DNA of 64,000 nt from Gammaproteobacteria bacterium. GTDB taxonomy: Bacteria > Pseudomonadota > Gammaproteobacteria > Eutrophobiales > Eutrophobiaceae. Position 1 is the first letter of the stretch; each line of letters opens with the position of its first letter. This document shows, one piece after another, positions 1-9,885 of the stretch. The notes under the pieces were generated by a model that worked only from the letters and a program-made list of their open reading frames with translations, was not told the origin of the DNA and did no database searches. The stretch is taken from positions 95,914 through 159,913 of the forward strand of contig QKIY01000002.1 in assembly GCA_003250975.1 (NCBI GenBank), written 5' to 3'. Position numbers and translations under genes: made by a program.

Positions 1-279
1 AAATAGAAGAATAATAACCCAGTAAATTACCGACCCAAGTATCACGGCGATTGGCCATCTTAAGCGCATGTGTGCTGCTGAAATGCCTACGGCGCTTGCC
101 AGCCTGTCTATCCCGGCCCCTAGATGCAATATAATCCAGCGACATATCCAGGCCAGGATAATTCCGATGACTATAATGATAATGGCGGAAAGGATATTGG
201 GGAGGTATGCAGTTAATGTTTCCAGGAATTTATTAAAACTCTCAAAAACATATAGCTTTAAGCTGGCAATCTCTTCCAT
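1..279 (-). CDS. MscS-family mechanosensitive channel, N-terminal part (cut by window edge)
   Basis: I translated this partial reading frame by hand. It starts with ATG at 277-279, behind an AGGTG-like ribosome site, and stays open for 93 codons to the window edge, so the C-terminus is missing. It begins MEEIASLKLYVF and has a strongly hydrophobic segment (about residues 28-45) and a second one near residues 79-93. This resembles the N-terminal membrane helices of small-conductance mechanosensitive channels, which release solutes on osmotic downshock. The MscS beta domain lies outside the window, so the family call is an inference from topology and sequence flavour. Confidence 0.5.
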   Translation of the reverse strand, partial: MEEIASLKLYVFESFNKFLETLTAYLPNILSAIIIIVIGIILAWICRWIILHLGAGIDRLASAVGISAAHMRLRWPIAVILGSVIYWVIILLF

Positions 280-469
280 AGATGAGCACCTATATGAACG
301 GGAATTAAACCGTATAAGACCCGGTTAACCTGATTAGCATATCTTATCCCGGAATCACTGTCCAAAATCTAAAGCGAGGAAACCCGGGAAAATTTAATGA
401 AATTAACAGACTATTAAATAAAAATATGGTTAAATAGACACCATTACATATCGCCTGGCATAGGAGCGG

Positions 470-1915
470 ATGATCCTAAAGAATTATAATATTAACGGTT
501 TTTATGACGAGTTATTGACAGACTCACTCAAGGCACGGCCAGGTGCCGGCAAACTTATTAATTACCTCAAGCACGCTAGTAACGATAATCTCCAGAGACG
601 CAAGCTTGCAGCAGAACTAGCCATCAAGACTATGGGCATTACCTTCACCGTCTACAGTGAAGGTAAGAACATTGATCGGGAGTGGCCCTACGACATAATA
701 CCCCGCATCATATCTCTCAAGGAATGGCAACGAGTTGAATCTGGCCTGAAGCAACGGCTAGTCGCATTAAATCATTTTATTGATGATATTTATAATGATC
801 AGAAAATTCTGAAAGACAAGATTGTTCCGAATGAAATCCTGAAAAGCTCGAAAAACTACCGCGAACAATGCCAGGGGATTAAACCTGTCTACGGAGTTTG
901 GGCGCATATCTGCGGAAGTGACCTGGTCCGTGACAGTGATGGCACTATTTATGTACTCGAGGATAATTTGCGTGTTCCCTCCGGCGTCTCATACATGATA
1001 GAAAACAGGAAAGTAACCAAGCGTGTATTTCCCGAATTGTTTGAGGATTACAATATCCTGCCCATGGGAGACTACCCAAACCAGCTATTTGATATTCTGA
1101 GCTCTATTTCGCCCCGCCCCAAGGACTATCCGGAAGTCGCTGTACTTACGCCGGGCATCTATAATTCAGCCTATTTTGAACACTCTTTCCTAGCCCAGCA
1201 GATGGGTGCCGAGCTTGTAGAAGGCTCTGATCTGGTCGTAGGAAATGATGATTGTGTCTATATGAAGACGATAGACGGGCTTTCAAGGGTGGATGTGATT
1301 TACCGGCGTATTGATGATTTATTTATCGACCCGGAAGTCTTTAACAATGACTCTTTGTTAGGTGTTTCAGGCATCATCCGTGCCTGGAAAAAGGGGAAAG
1401 TTGCCCTTGCGAACGCCCCCGGTGCAGGCGTGGCGGATGACAAGGTTGTTTACACGTATGTCCCCGATATGATCCGTTATTACCTTGGTGAGGAACCGAT
1501 CCTGCCTAATGTGCCAAGCTATTCCTGCGATAATGAAAAAGAACGTAAACATGTTCTTGCTAATCTGGACAAACTGGTTGTCAAGCCAGCGAATGAATCC
1601 GGTGGTTATGGCATGTTGATTGGTCCAAAATCGAGCAAAAAAGAGCGAACCGAGATGGCACGACTGATCAAGGCTAAACCGAGAAATTATATTGCCCAAC
1701 CGGTTATTAACATTTCCACTGTACCGACATTGTGCGATAACTCGATAGAACCCCGCCATGTTGATCTCAGGCCATTCATTCTGCAGGGAGACAGGATGCA
1801 TGTAACCGCAGGAGGCCTGACACGCGTTGCCCTTGTCAAGGGCTCACTGGTTGTCAATTCCTCCCAGGGCGGCGGTAGCAAGGACACCTGGATCGTTGCA
1901 CCAAACAAGGACTGA
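470..1915 (+). CDS. Circularly permuted ATP-grasp protein (COG2308/DUF404-DUF407 type)
   Basis: This 481-residue protein matches the circularly permuted ATP-grasp family, recognisable by the stretch VYGVWAHICGSDLVRD near residues 140-156 and the following GTIYVLEDNLRVPSG. ATP-grasp enzymes of this kind are predicted to form amide or peptide bonds; no reaction is established for this family. It is followed after 3 bases by the alpha-E gene, so the two are co-transcribed. A transglutaminase/DUF2126 gene and an Anbu peptidase gene lie beyond on the opposite strand. This gene set recurs in many bacteria and is thought to make and process a peptide-like product. Family assignment is firm, function is inferred. 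Confidence 0.88.
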   Translation: MILKNYNINGFYDELLTDSLKARPGAGKLINYLKHASNDNLQRRKLAAELAIKTMGITFTVYSEGKNIDREWPYDIIPRIISLKEWQRVESGLKQRLVALNHFIDDIYNDQKILKDKIVPNEILKSSKNYREQCQGIKPVYGVWAHICGSDLVRDSDGTIYVLEDNLRVPSGVSYMIENRKVTKRVFPELFEDYNILPMGDYPNQLFDILSSISPRPKDYPEVAVLTPGIYNSAYFEHSFLAQQMGAELVEGSDLVVGNDDCVYMKTIDGLSRVDVIYRRIDDLFIDPEVFNNDSLLGVSGIIRAWKKGKVALANAPGAGVADDKVVYTYVPDMIRYYLGEEPILPNVPSYSCDNEKERKHVLANLDKLVVKPANESGGYGMLIGPKSSKKERTEMARLIKAKPRNYIAQPVINISTVPTLCDNSIEPRHVDLRPFILQGDRMHVTAGGLTRVALVKGSLVVNSSQGGGSKDTWIVAPNKD

Positions 1916-1918
1916 ATA

Positions 1919-2887
1919 ATGCTATCCCGTGTTGCTGAAAGAATGTACTGGTTTGGCCGTTACCTGGAACGCATTGAGAACACAGCACGTATGGTCAATG
2001 TCAATGCCAATCTCCTGCTCGATCTTCCCAAATCTGTCAAGCACATCTGGGGCAGCCTTATTCAAATCACCGGGTGTAACGACTGCTTTTATGAAAATCA
2101 TGAGAAAGCGGAAGAACGGAATGTTATACGCTTTATGCTCGCTGATGAGTTAAACCCCGGCTCCATCATCTATTCGATCCGCATGTTGAGGGAAAATGTC
2201 CGGACTACGCGTGAAATCATGCCCAGTGAATCATGGGAACAGATCAATGAACTGAATCTTTTTGTAAAACAAAATGTCCGGAATGCGTTAACCAGGGACG
2301 GCCGACATGAATTTCTTGATGACATTATTCATCACTGTCATCAGATAAACGGACTTTTGATGAGTAACATGAGCCACGATGAAACCTATAATTTCATTAA
2401 GATTGGAATGAACTTGGAACGTGCGGATATGACAACAAGGATCGTTGATGTCGGCTGCATGGATCTGCTGGGACAGAAAGAAAATATTCCCGAGGCCTTT
2501 GAGAGTATACTCTGGATGAATGTCCTGCGTTCTCTTAGCGCTTACCAGATGTATAAGCAGCATGTTCATGATCGGGTAAACAGCAAGGATGTGGTGTCTT
2601 TCCTGTTACAGGACGAGAATTTTCCACGAACGGTGGCCTATGCCCTGTCAGAACTTAATCACTGCGTAAACATGCTGCCGAAAAATGATCGCCCATTGCG
2701 CCAGATCAGCCGGCTGCAACGGATTATGGGCGAATTAGATATTGAGAAGATGCTTGCAAGCGGATTACATGAAGCGATTGATGAACTGCAAGTGGAACTG
2801 GCCAGGATCCACGAACTTGTCAGCCATGCCTGGTTTGATTACCTGGAAGATGCTGAAGAAACCCAGCAAGTTCAAACTCAGTCATGA
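1919..2887 (+). CDS. Alpha-E domain protein (COG2307)
   Basis: The 322-residue protein opens with MLSRVAERMYWFGRYLERIENTARM, the typical start of alpha-E domain proteins, which are almost wholly helical and of unknown biochemical role. A repeat of the same helical theme, NLERADMTTRIVDVG, occurs near residues 165-180. It has no signal peptide or membrane segment, so it should be cytoplasmic. It lies 3 bases after the ATP-grasp gene and is probably translated with it. The family is nearly always found next to, or fused to, the circularly permuted ATP-grasp protein, which suggests a two-part enzyme. The ORF ends 11 bases before the stop of the convergent transglutaminase gene. Confidence 0.88.
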   Translation: MLSRVAERMYWFGRYLERIENTARMVNVNANLLLDLPKSVKHIWGSLIQITGCNDCFYENHEKAEERNVIRFMLADELNPGSIIYSIRMLRENVRTTREIMPSESWEQINELNLFVKQNVRNALTRDGRHEFLDDIIHHCHQINGLLMSNMSHDETYNFIKIGMNLERADMTTRIVDVGCMDLLGQKENIPEAFESILWMNVLRSLSAYQMYKQHVHDRVNSKDVVSFLLQDENFPRTVAYALSELNHCVNMLPKNDRPLRQISRLQRIMGELDIEKMLASGLHEAIDELQVELARIHELVSHAWFDYLEDAEETQQVQTQS

Positions 2888-2898
2888 ACGGCTTTCTC

Positions 2899-5800
2899 CT
2901 ATACCCTTTTTGAAAACCGCAGGTCCAGCGTCATAGGCTGTTCCGGATGTGGTTCCTCCATTGGTACTTCCATTCTACCCTGAGTGTTTCCTTGCTTCCA
3001 GAATCGTGCAATGCGCCTGGCCTCGGCCTCATTCGCATTGACCGGAAAGGTTTCATAGTTCCTGCCACCGGGATGCGACACATGGTACGTACATCCCCCG
3101 ATAGACCGATCATTCAGCGTGTCGACTATATCAAACACCAGTGGCGTATGGGCCTTGATGGTCGGATGCAGGCTGGAATAGGGTTCCCACGCCTTGTAGC
3201 GCACACCCGCGATAAAACTGCCACGCATGCCGGTAGGCCGCAAGGGAACCTTGCGTCCATTGCAGGTAACAATATACCGATCGCCCATCATCCCATACAC
3301 ACTGACCTGTAACCGTTCTACCGATGAATCGACATAACGCGCTGACCCTTGTCCTGTCGATTCCTCTCCCAGGACATGCCAGGGTTCCAGGGCCATGTGC
3401 AGGTCAAGTTGCATACCGGCGGCATGGATAGTCCCAATATGGGGAAAACGGAATTCACGGAACGGTGCAAACCACTCTAGTTCGAATTCATATCCGGCAT
3501 CTCTGAGATCACGTATAATGGTTTTCATATCTTCCCAGATAAAATGTCTAAGCATGAAACGATCATGTAATTCAGTCCCCCACCGGATCAACGGTCGGCG
3601 ATAAGGTTGTTTCCAGAACCAGGCCACTAGGCAACGCAGCAGGAGCATCTGCACCAGGCTCATCCGGTAATGCGGTGGCATCTCAAAGGCTCTTAATTCA
3701 ACTAGGCCCAGCCGGCCTGTCGGGCTGTCGGGTGAATAGAGCTTGTCAATACAAAACTCGGATCGATGTGTATTGCCGGTTAGATCAACCAGGAAATTTC
3801 TCAGAACCCGGTCAACCAGCCATGGATTTTTACATTCACCTTCAGGGAGTAATCCAAATGCAATCTCAAGTTCATAAAGGTTATCATCCCTGGCTTCATC
3901 TACCCGCGGCGCCTGACTGGTCGGGCCGATGAACATGCCGGAAAACAGGTAGGAAAGAGCTGGATGATTCTGCCAGTAGGTGACAAGACTGCGTAGCAAT
4001 TCCGGCCGGCGCAGAAAAGGGCTGTCAGCCGGTGTTGGCCCGCCAAGGGTAACATGATTACCGCCGCCGGTACCCGTGTGGCGGCCGTCTATCATGAATT
4101 TCTCCGTCCCCAAACGGGCCGCGTGGGCCTCTTCATAGAGGATACTCGTATTTTTCACCAGCTCTTGCCAATTGGCTGCCGGGTGAATATTGACCTCGAT
4201 GACACCCGGGTCCGGTGTGATATGCAGCTTTGCAACCCGGGGATCCCAGGGTGGTTCATAGCCTTCAATAACGATTGGTATGCTGAGCTTTTTGGCGGTC
4301 GTTTCAATTGCAGAGACAAGTTCCAGGTAAGGTTCGATCCGTGTTAACGGTGGCATGAAGCCATAGAGGCAGCCCCCTCTTGCTTCAATACATAATGCCG
4401 TATGAACGATCTCCTTTGCCGGTTCTTCATCGGCGGCATGTGTTTTCTTCGAGCGTTTTTTCCCGTCTGCATAGTTCGGCAGATCACCCCGTTCAGCGAA
4501 AGGGTCCTTTTCGTGCGGGTCACTCGTCTCGCCTTCCTCTGACCAGGGCAGCGAAGCCAACGGCAAACGCAAGCCCATGGGAGAGTCCCCCGGGAGAAGT
4601 AACATCATACCGGAACGGAATGACCAGCGACTGCTGACCCAGATCCCTTCATCTTCTTTTTCTTCTTTCCACTTAAGCGGCAGAGCATAACCGCTGACGC
4701 TATCCAGCCCCTTCTCAAACAGGGCAGCCAGGCGTTTGCTTTCCAGCGGGTCTTTCAGCTTGTTTTCGGCAACGCTGGCATTGTCTGGAAGGGCCGCTTC
4801 CATGGCCTTGTAATGAGCTTTGTCCTCGTAAGCCGGCACAACCATGTCCTTACTAATCCCGATATGTCCGGCAAGATATTGAATAAATTTACCGGCATCG
4901 CCATTCGTATAGCCATACGCGCTGTTTTCCTTCGCAAACATTTTTTCATCTTGCCAGATCGCCTGACCGTCCTTACGCCAGATGACCGAGAGTGCCCAGC
5001 GAGGCAATGGTTCACCGGGATACCACTTGCCCTGTCCTATATGCAACAAGCCTCCTCTGGAAAACCTGTTTTTCAACCGTAACAATAATTCACCGGCCAG
5101 TTTACGTTTGTGTTTACCCAGTGACCGGGTGTTCCACTCGGCACCTTCCATGTCATCTATGGAGACAAAAGTCGGTTCACCTCCCATAGTTAAACGGACA
5201 TCTTCCTCTTCCAGCTGCTGATCCACCTTTTCTCCCAGGGTCATGATGCCCTGCCACTGGTTGTCTGAATACGGTTTGGTGACCCTGGGGTCTTCATGGA
5301 TGCGCTCAACCTGATTCAGGTGATAAAAACTCACCTTTGCAGGAGTGGTCACCCCGGTAACCGGTGCAGCCGTCAGGTAACTCGGTGTGCAGGCAAGCGG
5401 GATATGGCCTTCGCCTGCAAACAGGCCCGAAGTGGGATCCAGCCCAACCCACCCTGCCCCTGGCAAAAACACTTCGACCCATGCATGCAGGTCGGTAAAA
5501 TCCTGTTCGGGTCCCGAAGGGCCATCCAGCGCCTTTATATCCGCCGTGAGCTGCACTAGGTAACCCGAAACAAACCGTGCCGCCAGTCCCAGATGACGCA
5601 GCACCTGTACCAGTAACCAGGCAGTGTCACGGCAGGAACCCGATTTTTTCTCAAGGGTTTCTTCACAACTCTGTACCCCTGCTTCCATCCTGATCAGGTA
5701 TTTGACGTCCTGCATGAGCTGCTGATTAATATTTACCAGAAAATCGATGGTAGGTTGCTTAGTTTTTTTTATCGATGCAAGCCAGCCGAGTAATTTTGGA

Positions 5801-6171
5801 CCTCTCTCCTGTACCTCAAGGTAAGGCAACAGGTCTCTGGAAAGATATTCTTCGTAATTGAATGGAAAATGTTCTGCGGACTCTTCAAGGAAAAAATCAA
5901 ACGGATTAATCACCGTCATGTCGGCAATCAGTTCGACGTGAATCTTCAGTGATCGGGTCTTCTCGGGAAACACATAACGTGCGAGGTAATTGCCAAATGG
6001 GTCTTGCTGCCAGTTAATAAAATGCTTTTCGGGCTGAACCTTGATTGAATAGGCCTCTATGGGTGTGCGGCTATGCGGTGCGGGACGCAGGCGCACGATA
6101 TGAGGTGAGAGTGTAACCAGCCTGTCATATTCATATTCCGTGTAATGCCTGAGGGCAACCTTGATAGTCAT
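2899..6171 (-). CDS. Transglutaminase-like / DUF2126 fusion protein
   Basis: A large 1090-residue protein. Residues 1-90 match the bacterial transglutaminase-like N-terminal domain (TIKVALRHYTEYEYDR). A transglutaminase core follows with the expected catalytic triad: Cys in KKSGSCRDTAWLL (about residue 179), His in DLHAWVEVFLPG (about 228) and Asp in GWVGLDPTSG (about 243). The C-terminal two thirds is DUF2126, with the block HTGTGGGNHVTLGGPT near residue 700, a domain predicted to be another amide-ligase-like module. In related gene sets this protein accompanies ATP-grasp, alpha-E and Anbu genes. It is probably cytoplasmic and acts on peptide bonds of a small peptide product; that role is inferred. 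Its start is separated from the Anbu stop by 133 bases. Confidence 0.88.
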   Translation of the reverse strand: MTIKVALRHYTEYEYDRLVTLSPHIVRLRPAPHSRTPIEAYSIKVQPEKHFINWQQDPFGNYLARYVFPEKTRSLKIHVELIADMTVINPFDFFLEESAEHFPFNYEEYLSRDLLPYLEVQERGPKLLGWLASIKKTKQPTIDFLVNINQQLMQDVKYLIRMEAGVQSCEETLEKKSGSCRDTAWLLVQVLRHLGLAARFVSGYLVQLTADIKALDGPSGPEQDFTDLHAWVEVFLPGAGWVGLDPTSGLFAGEGHIPLACTPSYLTAAPVTGVTTPAKVSFYHLNQVERIHEDPRVTKPYSDNQWQGIMTLGEKVDQQLEEEDVRLTMGGEPTFVSIDDMEGAEWNTRSLGKHKRKLAGELLLRLKNRFSRGGLLHIGQGKWYPGEPLPRWALSVIWRKDGQAIWQDEKMFAKENSAYGYTNGDAGKFIQYLAGHIGISKDMVVPAYEDKAHYKAMEAALPDNASVAENKLKDPLESKRLAALFEKGLDSVSGYALPLKWKEEKEDEGIWVSSRWSFRSGMMLLLPGDSPMGLRLPLASLPWSEEGETSDPHEKDPFAERGDLPNYADGKKRSKKTHAADEEPAKEIVHTALCIEARGGCLYGFMPPLTRIEPYLELVSAIETTAKKLSIPIVIEGYEPPWDPRVAKLHITPDPGVIEVNIHPAANWQELVKNTSILYEEAHAARLGTEKFMIDGRHTGTGGGNHVTLGGPTPADSPFLRRPELLRSLVTYWQNHPALSYLFSGMFIGPTSQAPRVDEARDDNLYELEIAFGLLPEGECKNPWLVDRVLRNFLVDLTGNTHRSEFCIDKLYSPDSPTGRLGLVELRAFEMPPHYRMSLVQMLLLRCLVAWFWKQPYRRPLIRWGTELHDRFMLRHFIWEDMKTIIRDLRDAGYEFELEWFAPFREFRFPHIGTIHAAGMQLDLHMALEPWHVLGEESTGQGSARYVDSSVERLQVSVYGMMGDRYIVTCNGRKVPLRPTGMRGSFIAGVRYKAWEPYSSLHPTIKAHTPLVFDIVDTLNDRSIGGCTYHVSHPGGRNYETFPVNANEAEARRIARFWKQGNTQGRMEVPMEEPHPEQPMTLDLRFSKRV

Positions 6172-6304
6172 AGTATGGTTTTAGTTTGTAAGCCAGGTTA
6201 TTCCGGAAGAATGAGCATAGCGAATACAAATGAACTAATTAATTTGAATTCCATCCAGTCTAGAATTAAAGAGAAAAGTGATGCCGGTTTGACCGGCGAT
6301 CGGT

Positions 6305-7069
6305 TCACTGCTTGCTTTCAATTCCTTCATCGCCGGATGACTTATCCCAATTACTGCTCCAGGCGATGGGAGGGAGATTGTTGAACGCATCCTTCAGGTT
6401 TTTATCCCAACTGCGTTTGAGCTGCCTGAGATAATCACTGTCATCCTCGAATCGGTAATAACGTTCCAGTCGAAGACTGTCAGTCTGATAAACTATGACC
6501 TCGATCGGTGGCCCGACAGTAAGATTACTGCGCATGGTAGAGTCCATTGAGACGAGTGAACACAATGTAGCAGTGTCAAGACTGGAACCAGGGTTCAAAA
6601 TCCTGTCCAGGATGGGCTTGCCGTACTTGCTTTCACCTATTTGAAGATAAGGCGTGTCACTCGAGGTGGTAATATAGTTGCCTTGGGGATAAACAAGATA
6701 GATGGAATGTTTTGACCCCAGTATTTGACCACCGATGATAAAACTGGCCTCGTAGCTCGTTCCTGTGGTCGTATATTTTTCCTGCACCGATCGGCTCACA
6801 TTGCCGAGATAATCAGCTGCGTCCGCCATACTGGAGACGGTCATAAGATTAACCGGCATGAACTGCTTGATGTCCCGTTTTACCTGGGAGATTACGCCCT
6901 GGGTAGTGGCAAGGTTTCCGGCACAGAGGACAATGAACTGACGTTCGCCATCGACACCGAATTTGTACATCTTGCTGTAAGTACTGACGTTATCAACTCC
7001 CGCATTGGTACGGGAATCAGAAACGAAAACGATGCCGGCATCAATCGACGCAGCCACACAATATGTCAT
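6305..7069 (-). CDS. anbu: Anbu, proteasome-like Ntn-hydrolase peptidase (COG3484)
   Basis: The 254-residue product starts MTYCVAASIDAGIVFVSDSR. Removal of the initiator Met would expose Thr as the N-terminal nucleophile, as in proteasome beta subunits and HslV; an Asp in SDSRT and a Lys in YSKMYKFG match further active-site positions. A longer reading frame begins 14 codons upstream, but I chose 7069 because the nucleophile must be residue 1 after Met removal. Anbu is an HslV-related peptidase that forms open rings in characterised bacteria; its substrate is unknown. It sits downstream of a 249-base AT-rich gap and upstream of the transglutaminase gene on the same strand. Confidence 0.9.
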   Translation of the reverse strand: MTYCVAASIDAGIVFVSDSRTNAGVDNVSTYSKMYKFGVDGERQFIVLCAGNLATTQGVISQVKRDIKQFMPVNLMTVSSMADAADYLGNVSRSVQEKYTTTGTSYEASFIIGGQILGSKHSIYLVYPQGNYITTSSDTPYLQIGESKYGKPILDRILNPGSSLDTATLCSLVSMDSTMRSNLTVGPPIEVIVYQTDSLRLERYYRFEDDSDYLRQLKRSWDKNLKDAFNNLPPIAWSSNWDKSSGDEGIESKQ

Positions 7070-7318
7070 GATCTGCAACCCTTTATTGTGAACGTATACC
7101 AAGTGAAACAATTTTTTACTGCTTTATGCCGCTGTTAAGTATTACAAAAAATCAACCTTATTAACTACACAATTTATATGTTTATAATCAATAAATTAAA
7201 CAATTTATTTAATGTAAAAAATAATTTAATTACTAATTTTAGAATATGCTGAACTCAGGTTTCAGGCAAGAAATAAAAACTGGCTATAATAATCCCGCCC
7301 TCAGGCAGATCTGCATAA

Positions 7319-9451
7319 TCAGTTCACACGCTCAACCTGTACCAGGTTATCAAAAAAGGTTGGCGCATTACCCATTTCGCAAAACTCGGCGGAACTGGTG
7401 ATGTTCACCGTGCCCTTGTTGAGTTGGCGCCAGTAACCCAGCGTGGCAACACAAACACCCTCGTTCACATCATCGGTTACTTTCGCGACACCTTCAAATG
7501 CACCGCGGTCATTAAAGACACGGACATTACTGCCGTCTTTCACACCGCGTGATTTGGCATCGGCGGGGTTGATCAACAGGAACTGGTCGCCCTGCTCTTT
7601 CTGCTTGCCTTCCATGTTTGCGTAACAGGAATTGAGAAAGGCATGGCTCTTGGGGGTAACGATATTGAGCGGGTATTTCTTTGCCAGTTCCGGGTTGGTC
7701 TCCGGCCGTTCATACGGCGGCAGGTAATCCGGTAACGGATCGATGTCCTGTCCCGGTTGCATGCCCTCGTACATTTGCCGGAACGGCGGGGCGACAAAGT
7801 TCTTGGCACCATCGACCCGGAAATGACACTTACCGGTTTCGGTCGGGAAGTTACCTTCCTTATGTGGGCAACGGTCGTCTTTGGTACCGACATTCAAACG
7901 GAAGAAACCATGCTCGCGCATGTAATCCATGCTTGCACCTTCACAGGCCGGGGCATCCCAATCGATGAAGTTTTCCAGGCATTCCGTATCGGACCATTTC
8001 AGGCGATCCTCGTCATAACCCATCTTCTCGGCGAGCCGCCGGAAGATCTCGTTATTGGACAAGGCTTCGCCCGGGGCATCGATACATTTCTCATTATAAG
8101 TGAGATACAAATGTCCCCAGGAAAGGATGATGTCTTCCATCTCCGCACCCATCGCCGCCGGCAAGACGATATCGGCATAGGAGGCGGTATCGGAAATGAA
8201 ATGATCCGCGGCGACATGGAATATATCTTCGCGTTCGAGACCTTTAACAACCTTATCGGCCTCGGGGGATTGCGTTACCGGGTTGGTGTTCCAGGTCATG
8301 ACCGACTTGATCGGCGTCTTCAGGTTTTGCTCGCCAGTCAGGGCCCGGCCCAGTTGCAGGATGCTGACCACCTGCGTACCTTCCGGGATCCAGTCCGGGC
8401 GGCAGATGACATCAAACTTGTACGGGTGTTCCCACACCGGGAACTGGGTGATGCCGCCACCGACATGGCGCCAGGCACCAGTCAGGGCCGGGATGCTGGT
8501 AACGGCGCGGATGGTCTGGCCACCGCCGTAGTGTCGTTCCAGTGCCACACCCATGCGAATCGCCGCCGGTTGCTCAGTGGCGAGTTCTTTCGCGAGCTTG
8601 CGGATGTCAGCCGCCGGTACACCGGTGATCTTCTCGGCCCATTCCGGCGTGTGTTTTTTCGAATGTTTGGCAAGGTCCTCGAAACCGACGGTGTAATTTT
8701 CAACATAGTCCTTATCGATCAGACCCTGTTCAATGATGCTATGGATGATGGCCATCGCCAATGCACCGTCTGTGGCCGGCTTCGGGGCGATATGCCAGTC
8801 GGCCTCTTTTGCCGTGCGCGATTTGTAGGCATCAATCACCACAACCTTCGCACCTTTCTTTTGGGCATCTTTCACGATATGCCAGTGATGCAGGTTGGTG
8901 CTGATGCTGTTGCAGGCCCAGATAACAATGTACTTGGAATGGATGTAACTCTCGGGATCAAGACCGGCGGTCGGACCGATGGTTAACAGCCAGGCGGTAC
9001 AGGAACCTTCCCCGCAATAGGTGCGTTCGCAGACTGTTGCACCCATACGGTTAAAGAAGGCGTCACCACCGTTCAGACCATGGACCAGTCCCTGGTGACC
9101 GAGGTAACTGACCGGCAGGATAGCCTGCGGGCCATCGGTTTCGATAATCTGTTTCCATTTTGTGGTAATCGTGTCCAGTGCTTCATCCCAGGTGATTTGT
9201 TCGAATTGTTTGGAGCCTTTGGGACCGACCCGTTTCATCGGGTGCAGGATGCGATCGGGATGGTAGTGTCGTTTTTCGTAATCCTTGAGTTTTACACACA
9301 AGCCACCACGGGTCATGGGATGGTCTTTGTTACCGCGAACACCGACCAGTTTGCCATCTTCGACCTCGAAGACCATGGAACAGGTATCGGGACAGTCATG
9401 AGGACAACCACCATGAAATTCTTGAAGCCCCGGTTTTATCTGTGCAGACAT
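7319..9451 (-). CDS. Molybdopterin oxidoreductase catalytic subunit (DMSO reductase superfamily), substrate unknown
   Basis: The 710-residue product has an N-terminal iron-sulfur motif with Cys16, Cys20, Cys24 and Cys52 (GGCPHDCPDTC and GGLCVK), the bis-MGD oxidoreductase fold in the middle and a molybdopterin-dinucleotide-binding C-terminal domain. The candidate metal ligand region is around RTYCGEGSCTAW. There is no twin-arginine signal, so it should be cytoplasmic. No small subunits are encoded nearby, which makes the electron partner and substrate unknown. I set the start at the ATG at 9451, preceded by a good purine-rich site (AAGGGGG); the frame is open 14 codons further upstream but that start has poorer support. 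Confidence 0.85.
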   Translation of the reverse strand: MSAQIKPGLQEFHGGCPHDCPDTCSMVFEVEDGKLVGVRGNKDHPMTRGGLCVKLKDYEKRHYHPDRILHPMKRVGPKGSKQFEQITWDEALDTITTKWKQIIETDGPQAILPVSYLGHQGLVHGLNGGDAFFNRMGATVCERTYCGEGSCTAWLLTIGPTAGLDPESYIHSKYIVIWACNSISTNLHHWHIVKDAQKKGAKVVVIDAYKSRTAKEADWHIAPKPATDGALAMAIIHSIIEQGLIDKDYVENYTVGFEDLAKHSKKHTPEWAEKITGVPAADIRKLAKELATEQPAAIRMGVALERHYGGGQTIRAVTSIPALTGAWRHVGGGITQFPVWEHPYKFDVICRPDWIPEGTQVVSILQLGRALTGEQNLKTPIKSVMTWNTNPVTQSPEADKVVKGLEREDIFHVAADHFISDTASYADIVLPAAMGAEMEDIILSWGHLYLTYNEKCIDAPGEALSNNEIFRRLAEKMGYDEDRLKWSDTECLENFIDWDAPACEGASMDYMREHGFFRLNVGTKDDRCPHKEGNFPTETGKCHFRVDGAKNFVAPPFRQMYEGMQPGQDIDPLPDYLPPYERPETNPELAKKYPLNIVTPKSHAFLNSCYANMEGKQKEQGDQFLLINPADAKSRGVKDGSNVRVFNDRGAFEGVAKVTDDVNEGVCVATLGYWRQLNKGTVNITSSAEFCEMGNAPTFFDNLVQVERVN

Positions 9452-9619
9452 ACTTACCCCCTTGTAATTGTTATTTGCATCGATTTGGTGCACAAATGTG
9501 AAATAAAACCACTATACACGCCCCCCACCGATTTGAGAATCGCTAGGCATGCTATATGATAACGGGCATATACTGGCCGGGATTAGCCAATTAATCCTTA
9601 GTTTTCAAGGAGATTAGTC

Positions 9620-9853
9620 ATGTCTGAGCTCACAAAGAAACAGCCTATCGCAGTCGATGTGCAGGCGGGACAGGACTATTGGTGGTGCGCCTGTGGTAAG
9701 AGCAGGAATCAGCCCTTCTGTGACGGTTCCCATAAAGACACTCCATTTTCACCTGTGAAATATACCGCTACCGAGACCGGCACGGTCTGGTTTTGCGCCT
9801 GTAAAAAGACAGGCAACCAGCCTCTCTGTGACGGTACTCATGCCAGGGATTGA
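9620..9853 (+). CDS. Double CDGSH-type iron-sulfur protein
   Basis: This 77-residue protein is made of two CDGSH zinc-finger-like iron-sulfur motifs. The first is CACGKSRNQPFCDGSH (about residues 24-39) and the second CACKKTGNQPLCDGTH (about 59-74). Each provides three Cys and one His to a labile 2Fe-2S cluster in known family members. The function is unknown; roles in redox sensing or cluster transfer are proposed for relatives. A strong ribosome site (AAGGAG) precedes the start. The stop codon overlaps a possible TTG start of the DUF547 gene, so the two may be co-translated. Confidence 0.9.
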   Translation: MSELTKKQPIAVDVQAGQDYWWCACGKSRNQPFCDGSHKDTPFSPVKYTATETGTVWFCACKKTGNQPLCDGTHARD

Positions 9854-9885
9854 AACTCCCTGGCAAATGGGGTTGTCAAACTGGC

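Noticed and set aside
68..328. 86-codon plus-strand frame at the window start
   Set aside because: It lies antisense to the MscS-like gene, whose minus-strand product has clear membrane helices.
7303..7312. GCAGATCTGC palindrome after the molybdopterin oxidoreductase stop
   Set aside because: Only 10 bases with no loop and no T-run; probably chance and not a terminator.
7757..8986. 409-codon plus-strand frame
   Set aside because: It is the antisense shadow of the molybdopterin oxidoreductase gene, which has well conserved motifs.
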